Shown: positions 12,100-24,295 of the stretch, piece after piece
How the letters are laid out: each line of letters begins with the position of its first letter
How positions within the stretch are numbered: position 1 is the first letter of the stretch
From: Benincasa hispida
Taxonomy: Eukaryota; Streptophyta; Magnoliopsida; Cucurbitales; Cucurbitaceae
DNA length: 64,000 nt
Assembly: GCF_009727055.1 (NCBI RefSeq)
Contig: NC_052355.1
Location: 50,522,731 to 50,586,730 of the forward strand
Reading direction: 5' to 3'
Program-made: the position numbers and the translations under genes
Notes under the pieces: generated by a model
What the model was told of the DNA's origin: nothing
Database searches by the model: none
Seen by the model: the letters and a program-made list of their open reading frames with translations, nothing else

Positions 12100-12335
12100 A
12101 TAATTAAATAGACTCAATAATAATGTTAAGAAGGGCAAGGTCGAGGGTTCAAAGTTCGACGTACAAGTGAAAGGAAGGTCGATGGTTCAAAATTCGACCT
12201 AGAATTCTTTTTAAATATTGTTGTTTTTTTTAAAATAAGTCGAGGGTTCAAAATATTGTTTTTTTTAAAAAAAATAGTTTGAAAACAACAATATTTTCCC
12301 AAATAGTTTCTAAAATGACAATATCCTTTTAATTT

Positions 12336-13124
12336 TTCCTAAAACTCTAATACTAGAATTCTAATATTAAAAAAATATAATATTATTTAAAATACAAAAG
12401 AAAACATTAACATGGTAGATCTAGCATTTAAATAAGAATATTAAACTATTGGGAAAAATCTACTAACATCAATATATAAATATTCTTGAATTCAACCACT
12501 ATTAAAAAAAATTAACATGGTAGATCTACTAACATCAATATATAACTAATATTAAAACAACTACTAACATCAATATATAAGGAATTAAAATGGTATATCG
12601 AGCATAATATAAATATAAAAAAATATTAAAAACAAAAAATAGTAATAAATAGAAAGCAAACTCACAAATTCAGTAGCGGTCATACTTTTTTTCCTCAAAT
12701 GACAACGGTCTTTTTTTTTTTTTTGTTATTTGTTAATATGGATATATAACTTATTTTTTAATTAAAAAATAGGAATTTAGTTGAGTGAAAGTATACTTTT
12801 TTTTTGTTTCCCAAATAGAAATAAAAACTATAAAAAATATATAATAGTGTGAGAATAAGAACAAAATTTATAATTATTTTTAAAAAATAGAAATTTAGTA
12901 GAGTGAATGTACAAACTTCACAATTTGATGGACGAATGTGGGAAATAAGAGGATTTAGTAACAATTTTGGGAAGAAGAAAAGGGAAAATGTTTGGGAAGA
13001 GAGTAATATGTGATTTTGTGAGAAGTAAAGATCGAAAGAGAATAAGAAAGTAATCACCTGAAAGAGAGGAAGAGAGTAATCTGTGATACTTGTAATATGA
13101 GAAGTTGGAGGTGGAGTTTAAAAA
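12336..13124. other. A/T-rich interior of the MULE right side
   Basis: No gene. The phrase CTACTAACATCAATATATA is repeated about three times between 12468 and 12580. The rest is low-complexity A/T. Confidence 0.4.
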
Positions 13125-13299
13125 CACATAGGTCAAGTGTTCAAAACTCGACCCACGGATTAAAGCAGATGTGACAAGGCATGGTGCAGCAAGTGACAAA
13201 GGTTATGGTAAAAGACTGTAGATCGAGACTTCAAGTCTTGAGATGGGTAAGCAATTCCAAACGACAGCGGCTTCGATTGGTCCTGGCAGGATGTCGAAG

Positions 13300-13485
13300 G
13301 TTGAACATTCGACCAACATAGATCGAGTTTTCAACTCTCGACTTAGTATTAATTTTTTTTTTTTTTTAACTCTCAAACTTCTAAAATGTCCGTCACATTA
13401 CCACAAATCTCTAAATATTTTTAAAACTACCATATTTTGTTAATTATTTTTTCAAATTGCAATATTAAAATAAAACATTATGGAG
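13300..13485 (-). repeat. MULE right terminal inverted repeat
   Basis: It is the reverse complement partner of 5645-5870, including the palindromic TCGAGTTTTCAACTCTCGA word and the AAAACTACCATATTTTGTTAA segment. Confidence 0.55.
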
Positions 13486-14595
13486 AGGGAGTGGGGAGTG
13501 CTGGCCGCTGGGATGGGATTACGGCAGGGACTTTATAATCCAGTTCGGTTTTTATTTTTATTTACTTTTTATCTTATTTGCTTCTTTAGTGCTTTTATTA
13601 GTTTCTCTTTATTCTTAAAAAAAAAAAGATTGCATTTTTTTTATGAACTAACAACTTTTCTTCATCTTATATTATTTTGATTTAACCAAAAATTTGTTTT
13701 AAAAAATGATTTTTAACTAAAAATTAAAAAAAAAAAAACTTATTTTCTCAATTTACAAGTAATTAACATTTTATGTTACATTCAAATATAAGTAGCTTAA
13801 ATATAAATTGAGAAATTCGATTTATTATGTTACAAACTAAATTTTGAGAACTAAATTTTTAATTCAATTAAAAAATACATTATTGTCTATATGAATAGAT
13901 ATTATATTATTATTTAGTTTATAATTACATATCATTTTACTTATTTCATCTTGCAAATTTTGTTGTTTTTATTAAACATTATGAATATGTGTTTCGTTAA
14001 TATGAATAGATATTATGGAGTTTGTTTTGTTATTTGTGCCTTTTAGATATATTTCTTTTATTATTTTCCCTTAATTGATTAGGGAAAAATATATATGCAA
14101 CCTTAGTCTCATAACGGTTACAATGATGCAACGGTTGAAACAACTTGAGCAAGTTTTGGCTCGTAGATATATTTGATGAAATTATTATAAAAATAGTTTG
14201 TCACTAATTTCATAAAAACAAAAATTAAAAACGATGATCAAATAATTATTAAAAAATAACTAAAAACCAAAAATAGGTACCAAACAAATCATGATAAAAA
14301 TAGAAAACAAAAATCAGTTATTAAACATATATAGTTTTTAACTTTTAAAAACAGAAAACCAAAACAAAATACAGAAAAACAGAAAAAAAACTAAAAATAA
14401 AAAACTGAAATATTGCTTAATTATTCAAGTGGCTTGAGCTATCAGTGAGGAAGTTACCGTAGGTTCTTGATCTCCTTTAGATATATTTGTTTGAGTTATG
14501 TTTTGATCCTCTATTAACTAACTTTCGGTAGCTGATCATAATATTGTGCCTACTAGAACTATGAACTATGCTAAGGAAAAAAAAAAAAAGAAGTG
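13486..14595. other. Spacer, mostly A/T-rich
   Basis: A short G/C-rich patch at 13480-13550 is followed by A/T-rich sequence. At 14180-14410 there are repeated AAACCAAAAA/GAAAACCAAAAC words typical of plant foldback debris. No gene seen. Confidence 0.4.
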
Positions 14596-14706
14596 ATTAA
14601 TGTACTTTACTACCCTATTTGTATCGAAGATTTGGAATGTGTCGACCACATCCTCTTTAGATGCCCACAAGCTCTTGATATATGGAGTTTGATGTGTGAT
14701 TGTTGA
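14596..14706 (+). pseudogene. LINE reverse-transcriptase C-terminal zinc-binding relic
   Basis: One frame reads YPICIEDLECVDHILFRCPQ and then ALDIWSLMCD before a stop. The spacing of C, H and C residues (C-x5-C-x2-H-x4-C) with LF.CP.A..IW is characteristic of the zinc-binding region that follows plant LINE reverse transcriptases (zf-RVT). Nothing of the RT palm is visible upstream, so only about 35 codons survive. It could equally come from a host gene that borrowed this domain. Confidence 0.5.
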
Positions 14707-14868
14707 TGGAATGATTGTGTATGAGTGATAAAAATGAGAATAAATATGATCTAAGTACAAGTATGCACTATCCATGAAGTAATAAATCTTGGAGTATTCC
14801 AAGAATCGGATCCCATGAGATTAGTACCAATTTTAATTCTATTAAAATAATGAATTGATGTCACACCC

Positions 14869-17800
14869 CCTCCTAGATTATCTTATTAATCTAGAAAGAG
14901 GTGTGAAGACAGTAGATGTCGACCCTCTTATGACACTCACTGCCCATCTAAACTCTTGATACCTACTTCCATGGCATCTGCAGTACATGATATACAATTG
15001 ATATACATACACTCATCTAGATTCTCCAATATGCAACTCAACTAAACATAGATGCACACATCATAAACATATACAAGTTAGAGTAATTCACATAAGTCTA
15101 TACAACAGTGGTCCTATCTAGGGTTCTACCCTTCCTCCTAGTATGTACATGATGTGTTAACACTTAAACAAAATAAGATGGACCACCTAAGCTTCTTCAA
15201 ACTTTGGGATCTCTGAGTATATGGCAGACTGGCAAGTCAGTTGAGCTTCAGGGAATTAACCGCTACCTGGAAAACATGAAAACATTTGAAAAGAGTGAGC
15301 TAAAAACACCCAGCGAGTGACTTCTCTTAAACATATTACTTTAATAAACATAGGATAAAAACATAGTTGTTAAATAAGGCATAAAACTCTTTATCTCAGG
15401 GTTAATAAATCATCTAGAAATCATAGAAAACATAACATCTTTGTAAGTGCTTTCAAAACCCTGGAAAACTCAAATATCATTCAACTCGTTTGAAAAATCA
15501 TCATCCTTTAGCCTTAGTTGATGAAGAGCCCTTTTTCTCGATCGCTCAACATCGATATCCTTAGCTGATGTAGAGTAACCTCAATACAATCAACATCGAT
15601 AATACTATTCCTACATGCATGTGGACAAGTCCCAAGGGCTATTCATAAACTCATGCCCTGGATACCGTCATCCCTTAGGTATCAGGGGACCTAGATACTT
15701 TCATCCCTTCAGTATCAGGTTTCTTCAATAAAAAAAACATCATAAAACATAGTTTAAGTTGAAACTCGATATTCTAAGAATAAATCATTCCATTGAAAAT
15801 TCATCTTAAGAATAGAAATCATAAGAAATAGATTATCTCAAGGAATGCTAGCTAACACATGGTTCAATCAATGAAACTCAAGTATGCTTCATAAACCTCT
15901 TTTAAAGTGCATCATGCTTAAGCTTAAAGACTTGCTTTGGAAGCTAGAAAAGCATACTTAGAAATTTATAGCATAATACTTACTAAAAGCATGCTTCATT
16001 TTACATTAAAACTCAAACCTCTTAAAGAAAAGGAACTATGCGTCCACATATTTAACTATTTTGGTTAAAGCATGCTTGGGAAATCACTTAGTAAACTCAT
16101 GTTCTGAAAATGTAAACATATTGTAAGGTTAACATTCATGCATTAGAACCTCATTAAAATATATTCCTTAGCTCATGGAAAACAAATCAAGATAAACTTT
16201 ATGAAAACTAGTGACTCACTGTCTTATGTTACTTCCCTAAAGGATTAGGATTCTCCTATATGCATTTTCCCTGTGACAAGAATAGGTACCTTTGGTTAAT
16301 ACCATTAGCTCTCGTTTATGCTTAACTCTAGCATTCAAGCTTAATATCACACTTAGAATATCCCTACAACTCACCAACACCTAGCCTATCTCAACGCATT
16401 ACCAACACTTAGCCATTTACCTTGCAACTTAGCTAGTTGGTGGCAGCACTCGCACATGGGTGCTTAAGGTAGGCATTAGAACATGCTCACCTTGCATAGG
16501 CATTGAGCGTCCATTAGGCATCACACTTAGCGTGCCTCAGATATTGGCACTTTCTACCGCGCAGACTCACACCTCTTATCGTGCACACATCTTGGCTAAC
16601 CCTGCCTACGCTCACGTATACCCTTGCCAATGCTCGTGCACGCTTACACACACCCTCGACCGGCCAACTACTTACTTATCTCTTGGTTGCAGCTGTCTAC
16701 TTATTCATCAAATTTTCATATTCAACTTCCAGCTTTAATAACTCCAATCCCAGACATTATCTCTCAAAATTTCCTTCTAAGAAATTGTTCCTAAGCATCT
16801 TAACTCCCTTACCTTAAAATTTAAGCTTCAAATTTCTCTTGGTGAGCTCGAAATCTTTTAATATCTCCAGCCCAATCAAGAAATCTTGAAACATTGAACA
16901 CTAAATGAAGTCTTCAAATTTTAGCTCCTAATCGTTGGAATTTTCTTTCAGTACAAGATCTCCTTCAGCACTATCTGATCTTCAAATTGGCAGAAACATT
17001 TCCCCTTTCTCACGAAAGGATTCAGCAAACCAAACTTTTTCTTCTTCAACACCCATTTTATACTAAGCCTTGCATGATCAAGTAGCCTAATAGAGTGACA
17101 CCTAGGCCACTAACTCTTGTTTAGGGCTTCTAATCATGCCACTTAGCCCACTAATCGAATGATTAAGCTAAGTGCTTCAACCTCACTCCAACGCATAGGG
17201 TTGGCATCCACCCAAGCCCTCTCTCGGCCAACACTTGCTACTTACTAATGCCCTCATCACCTAGCCTTAGGTGCTTACTTCCAGCCTTGCCGCTCATCCT
17301 TGCTTCAATTACCTCTATGACACGCTTCCGCGCCTTTCCTAGGCGACGCCACTCGCCCACGCCAACACTTAAGCCTTTGGGCAGCTACACATTCTAACCT
17401 CTAAACCCCTCGGCCAATGCACACCTTGTAGCTTTCCTAGTCCATTGTCTTAACGCCCTTTGTGCGCTCACTTAGGCAAAATTGGCTGCTTACATGCCAC
17501 CCGCCTGCGCCCCCACTAACCTCTCATGGGTCTGACACATACTTCCTTGTCAGCCACGACCAACACCTCACTCAATAGCCAAAACCAACCTTCCATATGG
17601 ACCTTCAACACACACTTCATGCTATACTTAGCCAAATTTTGCTCTTAAGTACTTGGACCCATAGCATGACACGCCTTCTCCACTTCCTCAAGCTCTCCAC
17701 TTTCCTTCTAATTGTTGAGTCTTCTCATTTGACCTGAAAGCCTCAAGTCCCATATTTAGAGAGTTCCCTTTGCTCTTAGGCTTAACTCCAGGCCTATTTT

Positions 17801-18319
17801 CCCTCTTTCCTACACTTCTGAAAATTTCAATTAAGTGTTAGGTCTCCTTTTCAGCTACTCGAGGGAACCTTTATTTACCACTTAGAGAGATTTCCTTCTT
17901 CTTAACCCTTCTATGCATTCCATTACTCATAAATTAGTATGCAACTAAATTAAGAAATACTAATATCATAACACAAATAGACATAAACATGATTACGTAG
18001 TAAAGTAGGATCTAGGGTTTACAATTAATGTATACAAAAGGTAGCAAATATGGAGAAATAGTAATTTTGGTTGGAGAATTGATAAAAATGGTAAACAAGA
18101 ATGATGAATAGGACTTCAGTTATGTTTCAACCAAAATGACAGTATGCCTTAGACAATCTGGCAGCATGATACCTAGACAATGACTTAGTCATGGACATAA
18201 AGTTCCTCATATTAGGTTTTGTATCAAGTTCTTTTAGGAGCCTTAAGAAGAAAATGCCTATATTTCTATGGTTAGTTAGATCTTAAGTTAATTTTATGCA
18301 ATTTCTTTATCCTATGGTG
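14869..18319 (+). mobile_element. Retroelement-like unit starting TGTCACACCCCC (copy 1)
   Basis: Its head (TGTCACACCCCCTCC, then a 3-to-5-base-word hairpin, GAAGACAGTAGA..., then GAGTGAGCTAAAAACACCCA) is shared with the unit at 20810. No polyprotein is readable. From about 16400 to 17600 it becomes C/T-rich and is full of degenerate words of the CACTTAGCC / GCCAACACTT type. The open frames at 16460-16817 fall in this array and are not gene-like. It is probably the LTR or leader of a large retroelement; orientation and class are not established. It is interrupted by the solo LTR at 18320. Confidence 0.45.
16400..17600. repeat. Degenerate CACTTAGC / GCCAACACT word array
   Basis: Short words (CACTTAGC, TTAGCCA, CCAACACTT, TGCCTACGC) recur at irregular spacing for about 1.2 kb inside the TGTCACACC unit. 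The base composition is C/T-rich, unlike its surroundings. Confidence 0.45.
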
Positions 18320-20330
18320 TGATGGAAATCGAACACGAGGATTTTCATGAGCAGCGGAAGGATCTTTCCAAATTTCAATCATATATGAACAACAACAATT
18401 ATAGTCACAAATGGAAACATACGGTTATGCATAAAATAGAAATTACAACATGTTTTACTACGATCAAGGGATAGGACTAACAAACCTTTGAAGACTTATC
18501 TTCAAACTCCTTGATCACGAATGCTCGATCACAACAATACAGCAACATACGAACGTTCGTCCAACACGACCACTACACTGCACGAACATAGCGAACTCGA
18601 ACTAAGCGAACGCTAAGGTCACGAACACTTCGAACACCGAGAATGGCCTCCACAGAACCTCGACTGTGTCGAGTTGAGTATGACACCACCAAACAGGTTA
18701 CCTTGGTATTCTCGGTGTGAGAATCCTGAGGGTAGGCTTTGTGTGGACTTGGTTAGAGGTAGAAAATCAAAGGAAAAATAATAGTGTAAACGATCGAGCA
18801 AGTGGGAGATGAAACAGCCTATCGTATAGGTCGATGCCCAATTGTTTAGTTAACTCCAAGCTGTCGTTTAGTAAATCTGATTTACTTGACAATTATCCGT
18901 GAGTAATTTCCGATATTGGAAATCTCAAAACAACAATTTAGCAAATCTTACTAAAATTAGGAATTCATTTTTCCTTTCATCTCACAATTACCATGAAACC
19001 ACCAATAACCTCCCACTCAATTGGTTATTAAAGAAAAAGAGATAATTATCCAATAATTTATATTATTATAAATATAAATGATAACTAACTTACCATAATA
19101 ACCTATAGTTTTAATATTTCATCTCATGAAACCTACAAACCATAGCTCTTTTTCTATTCCATAGCACTTAATGTAAATCTCATTTACATTAATCCTCCAC
19201 TTGATGTATCTCATACACCATACCGATCATATCATATATAATCTAACTACCTCTTGTCAATTTGAATATTTCAAATCAACACTAAGAACTGATCCTCAAC
19301 TTGAATCCATTGAGCTACCAAGGGGACCTTATGAACCTGTAGCTCGAAGCTCTAACGGTATGTGAATAACTAACTAAACTCTTTAGTCATGGGATCCACT
19401 ATCCGTTAACTGCCAGGCACTCCATTAAAGACCGACAGCTGAACTTTCCTTACTACAAATATATTATGTGTCCATCTTAACAATTTAACAGTGTGACAAC
19501 CCTTCATAGATCACTCGTAAGTACAGCTCGGCCAATAACCATTATGCCCCTATAGTTACATCTAACTCCTTAAGTACCATTGAATCCTCTAATGAATATA
19601 AGTCATAATCCTATTATGACTGAGTCATCTCTTCTAAAGAGAAGTTGTGACCACTATGTTCAAGCCCCAGAATCATCCCTTAAGGGAGCAATCTATCTAC
19701 TTACCCTTGCTTCGAGAAAGGAATGAATTCCATCTTGTGTAATTGAGTTCCTAGCTCCCAAATCAGACAAGTCCCCAAAAAGGTAGGCATGTTGAGTTAG
19801 CAATTTGGCCACTCTCACCCATACTAATCAAAGGATTGCCCTCAAAGGCAGGAGTTCCCAAAACACTTAGGATTGAGGTCGTGTCACCTATGGTCATTTA
19901 GTTGAGATGTAAGTCTCCAGTATCAACAACGTTATATACAGAGTCTAGTCATCTCGTGATCTGGTCTTATACAAACTCTTTGTATAGGACACCCTCACTC
20001 GCATGTCTCCACATGAATGGTTAGGATTTACCATCTATAGTAGTTTACAACAGTTGCAAACTTCTACAAAGTAGACCGTATCCGTAGTGTCACCAGGATC
20101 AGGTATTCCACCTTAATCCTTATACTACAGACCTATTTAGGTTATCACTTAAGGCATGACCCACTTGTATATCTCATATACTTGCTTAAGTTTACATAAG
20201 ATAATCATGGAGCTTTGTTTATTGGATATGAGTAAACGCCAGAATGAAATAAAAATTATTTTATTCATAAAACAATGTGTATAATTACAAACAACGAGAC
20301 TCTGGAAGATTTAGGACACCAATCCCAACA
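18320..20330 (-). mobile_element. Solo copia-type LTR with TGGTG target duplication
   Basis: The sequence runs from TGATGGAAATCG to AATCCCAACA. On the minus strand it starts TGTTGGGATTGGTGTCC and ends ...TTTCCATCA. Perfect 5-bp duplications TGGTG flank it (18315-18319 and 20331-20335). There is no internal region, so it is a solo LTR of about 2.0 kb. It shares blocks such as TAGTTACATCTAACTCC, CTTAAGTACCA and AGCTACCAAGGGG with the other LTRs of this window. Confidence 0.85.
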
Positions 20331-20809
20331 TGGTGTCCCTTATTTCTAAGGCTACATGAGAGCCATATTTTTAGGCTCTTAGTCCATATTTTTTTGTGAC
20401 ATCGGTTTGCATCCTAACCTTCTCAGCATCAAGATTCCATTAGATTGCTAAATTAAGTGACCAGTTTAACTTAACAATTTTTATCTATAAATTCAACAAA
20501 GACAATGCACAAGTCAAAGCGATATGAAGCATAGGCATTGTTCAAACCATAAAATCCTAGGGTATCTACATTGTTGAACCCCTTAGAAAATTTAGCTCAT
20601 GATATGATTAAAAACTGTTGAATGGATTTCATTAGATCAATAATCATGATTACAAGATGAATGTTCAAAAAATGAGAAAAAAAAATAAAAGTGCATAAAT
20701 GAACTATAGAAATGTTGACAAATACAATATGATGATTCCTTGAGGTGATCTTCTTACTCTTCTAATTTTTCCCTAGAGTGATTCTCCTTTTTCAAGGATG
20801 AATCATATC
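20331..20809. other. Flank between solo LTR and second TGTCACACC unit
   Basis: This continues the sequence interrupted by the solo LTR. No open frame or recognised gene. Confidence 0.35.
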
Positions 20810-22346
20810 TGTCACACCGCCTCTCGAGCTCACCTTTCAAGCCCGAAAGGAGGCGTAAGGACGACAGACCTTTTGTGATACCTACTTCCGATCTGAACTA
20901 ACTTTATTTCATTTTAGCCAGGAATAAAATTAATCTCAAGTTTGAATTAATAGAAATTAAGTTCCAAGCATTTAAAAAGGTTTTTACAACACATTTGCCC
21001 AGCCCATTCAACAACTACTTTAATTAACATTTTAACTCATGGCAGACCTCTTTTTCTTACAGCAACCTGGACTCTTCAGCTACCTGCGAAGGAAAACATA
21101 AAGGAAAAAAGAGTGAGCTAGAAGCCCAGTGAGTGGTAAACAACTTACAGGGTCTCTTTCAACCCTAAGAGATAAAAAGCTCAAATAGCATCTTCACATG
21201 GCAAGATTACTACTTAAACCTCAAGCTTGAATGATGTGTTCCCTTTTTAACCTACATAAACAGTAGATAATTAAACATATCTCTTCTATTACTATGTACA
21301 CTTAGATTCTCCTTTTATGGGCTCAGAAACTAGACTCGTCGTTCTTTGACCATTCTAAATGAGGTCTTTCTCACAGGCTCAGGAACTAGGTCCAATGAGT
21401 CCCTGACCATCCCGTGCTACATATTCTCATTATCATAACAAGCTATACATATACATATCTGTAACTATAAATTCACAAGAAACCATTCAAGAATACCACT
21501 CACATTTTAATAGTATTGGTCTTCTCTTTCCTTCAAGTTCCCTAGTTTCCCTTGGTTTCTTCCTAGATCTCGAGCCTGTCAATAATCAACTTAGAATCTT
21601 ATATTTAGGGCTAAATTAACCTTAGAGTACCTTTATGGCCCTAAAATTAGCTCAACAATTCTAACCGATATGAAACTAGGCCTTATAACTTATGAACAAC
21701 AGTTGGGCACAAAGGTAGGTTTTCTCTAAGCAGTTGGGTACATGGCAACACCTCTGGCGATCGTGTAGCTACTAACTATGCGATGAGCATGATAGTTGAC
21801 ATGATCGTTTAGCACGCATGCCTTGTATCGAGTATCAAATACTGCATGATTGTTTATCCCTTGAGCGCCTATACGATCATGCAGCCAACGCAACACGATC
21901 GAGTAGACAACTCTACACGATCGTGTAGCATTAGCTATGCGATCGTTTAGCAGATGCTACACGATCATATAGAAAACTCTACATGAACACATAGCCAGAT
22001 CTAAACGACTGTTTAGCTTTAGCTACACGATGCGAACACTGTTTTGTCTTCTCAATCGAAACGAACTACAACCTTTGCATTTGAAGCTTCACAAACGACT
22101 CAAAAAATAAAACGAATACAAATTCGATTGCAAGAATTAATACCCAAAAACCGTAGCGGCCCTTATAATTAACTTTTTGTAATGTAAACAGAAAGCCAAA
22201 ACTGAGATTACTACCTTGAAACATCCATCAACAAACCATTCACATATATTTAACGATTAAACGCAATGCAGAAAATAAAGCCCACCAAACTATAAATGAT
22301 TTCAATACAACAAATGGAATTTGGAATCAGAACAAAACTTGGCTTT
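20810..22346 (+). mobile_element. Retroelement-like unit starting TGTCACACC (copy 2)
   Basis: It shares the TGTCACACC head, a hairpin followed by AAAGGAGGCGTAAGGACGACAG, and GAGTGAGCTAGAAGCCCAGT with copy 1 at 14869. It differs from copy 1 further on: the word array near its 3' side is made of CGATCG-centred palindromes. No polyprotein is readable. It abuts the LTR that begins at 22347. Confidence 0.45.
21745..22030. repeat. CGATCG-centred palindrome array 1
   Basis: It contains the perfect 16-bp palindrome CTACACGATCGTGTAG near 21912 and about a dozen degenerate half or full copies (GATCGTGTAGC, GATCGTTTAGC, ACGATCATGCAG, TAAACGACTGTTTAG), spaced roughly 20-30 bp. Confidence 0.7.
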
Positions 22347-24295
22347 TGATACGAATTAAAGGAACTCATTTTACAGAGAATCTATGAGTGGAAGCAGATC
22401 GTCCAAATCCCATTTCGATTGAAAACAAATGTTTACAGTAAACAATACAGATTATGCATCATAACATAACTTACAACATGCTTTTGAATAAGAAATAAAG
22501 TTCAAGTGATCATACCTTTGAAGAACTCTTCTTCATGAAAATCCCTCAAACAATTCGAACAACAACGAACTCTCCTCGATCAAACAGAAACCAGAACACA
22601 AAACCAAAAGAGGAAGGATACTACCACTTGGTGACCTTGGTATTCTCGGTGTGAGAACCCATGAGTGGTGGGCTCTGGCTATTTTGGTTAAGATGGAGTT
22701 TAGGAGTTTGGAGGAGGAAGACGATTGAAGGAAGAACAAGCTATCGCATAGCAAAGTCTCTCAATCGTTTAGAGTAAAGGGTATATCGTATATTCTCTGT
22801 AAAATCGTATAGCTTTGATTGTGTTGCGTTAAAGTTAAAATTAAACTGACTTCTTCTATTCCTTTTTCCATAAAAAACCACTTAACCACCCAATAAGGTG
22901 TTTAGAGAGAAAAAGAGATTAATTATCAAATAATTAATAATATAAATAAATATGATAACCAACTTATCATATTATATTTATAACCTATACTTTTAATATT
23001 GCATCATATACAATATAAACTATCTTTCTTTTTCTCTATTTTATGGCATTTATTATAAATCATATTTATATTAAATTTAACAACTATGAATCTCATTCAC
23101 AGAATATATATTTGAATCACATTCAAATATTTATTCCTCCAATTAGAAAATAATGTATCAAATATATTATATCAATTATATCATATATAATTGAATCAAT
23201 ATAATTATATAATATATAACTAAACTCCTTTTTATTAATTTGAACATTTCAAATTAAACCAAAAATTGATTCTAAACTCAATACTTTTGAGCTACCAGGG
23301 GGATCTTATGGACCTGTAGCTTGAACTTCAACAGTATGTGAATAATTAATTAAACTCTTTTATTACATTATCCACCATCCGTTAACTGTTGAGCACTCCA
23401 CTAAAGACCGACAACTGCACTCTTCGCACTACAAATATATTTCTGTGTCCACTAGATATAACCAATCAACAGTACGATGACTCTTCACAACTTGCTCGCA
23501 AGTATAGTTTGGCCAAATTACCGTTTTGCCCCTGTAGTTACATTTAACTCCTTAAGTACCACTAATCCCTCTAATGAACAATAGATCATAGTCCTACTAT
23601 GACTAAACCTTTATCGGGCCAAGAGAGGGTGTGATGTCACATTTTTCAAAACCCGGAATCAACACTTAAGGGAGTAATTTATCTACTTACCTCTGGTTCG
23701 AAGAAAGACTGAATTCCATCTTGCGTAGCTGAGTTTCCAGTACCCCAATCAGACGAATCCCCAAAATGGTAGGCTTGTTGAGTCATCAATTCTGGCCATT
23801 CTCACCCATACAAATCAAAGGACCGCCCTCATAGGCAGGAGTTCACAACTCACTCAGGATTAAGGTCATGTTACCTATGGTCATCCTAGTGAAATGAAAG
23901 TCTCTATTATGAACGGCGTTATATAATGAGATTAAGCATTTCATGGTCCAGTCTTATATAAACTCCTTTGTATAAAATATCCACACTCGCATGTCTAATA
24001 CATGAATGATCAAGATCAGATCATTTGTAGCACTTTACAACATTTGTAACATCTGCAAAGTAGGCCATACTCGTAGTGTTACCAGGATAAGGTACCCAAC
24101 CTTATCCATATACTACAGACCATTTAAGTTATCACTTAAACATGATCCACCTGTATGACTCCACATACATGTTTAAGTTACAACGATAATCTTGGATGTT
24201 AGTTTATTGGTTTGTGGTTAATGCAACTAAAATATTACATATTTTATAGACAAAGTGAATAAAATATCAATTATGATTAATCACTGATATGTTTG
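22347..24295 (-). mobile_element. Copia-type LTR, cut at its outer end by the next LTR
   Basis: The left end TGATACGAATTAAAGGAACTC aligns with the start of the LTR at 29431, and the body shares long blocks with the solo LTR at 18320. The expected CCCAACA end is missing. Instead, the plus-strand LTR at 24296 begins immediately, so the last 50-100 bp were removed or displaced when that element arrived. Confidence 0.7.

Larger units (their letters stand above)
8470..12335. mobile_element. Inner inverted-repeat unit carrying PMD gene and plastid fragments
   Basis: Both edges carry AATATTGTTGTTTTCAAAAC in opposite orientation (left about 8477, right about 12295). Inward, each arm has in the same order TCGA...TTCAA...TCGA palindromic words, a plastid-derived fragment, and an array of GAGAGCGAG (left) or CTCGCTCTC (right). 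The centre holds a broken PMD gene and the assembly gap. It may be a second MULE nested in the outer one, or a sub-structure of the same element; the sequence alone does not decide. Confidence 0.5.
5640..13485. mobile_element. Decayed Mutator-like element (MULE) with long inverted ends
   Basis: The two ends are inverted copies. On the left are AATATTGTAACTTTT..., AATATGGTAGTTTT and CGAGGGTTTAAAACTCGACC. On the minus strand from the right are AATATTGCAATTTG..., AATATGGTAGTTTT and CGAGAGTTGAAAACTCGATC. The arms are at least 200 bp. Inside lies a broken mudrA-type transposase (6190-7247, minus), which fits the long-TIR class of MULEs. The element also holds a hAT MITE and an inner inverted-repeat unit with a PMD relic and two plastid fragments. 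A clean 9-bp target duplication was not found, so the exact termini are uncertain by about 20 bp. Confidence 0.55.

Noticed and set aside
16460..16817. Two overlapping frames of 92 and 78 codons
   Set aside because: They sit in a degenerate word array and have no domain.
20810..22346. TGTCACACC unit considered as a gypsy LTR with known name
   Set aside because: No polyprotein, primer site or partner LTR is visible, so no family name can be supported.
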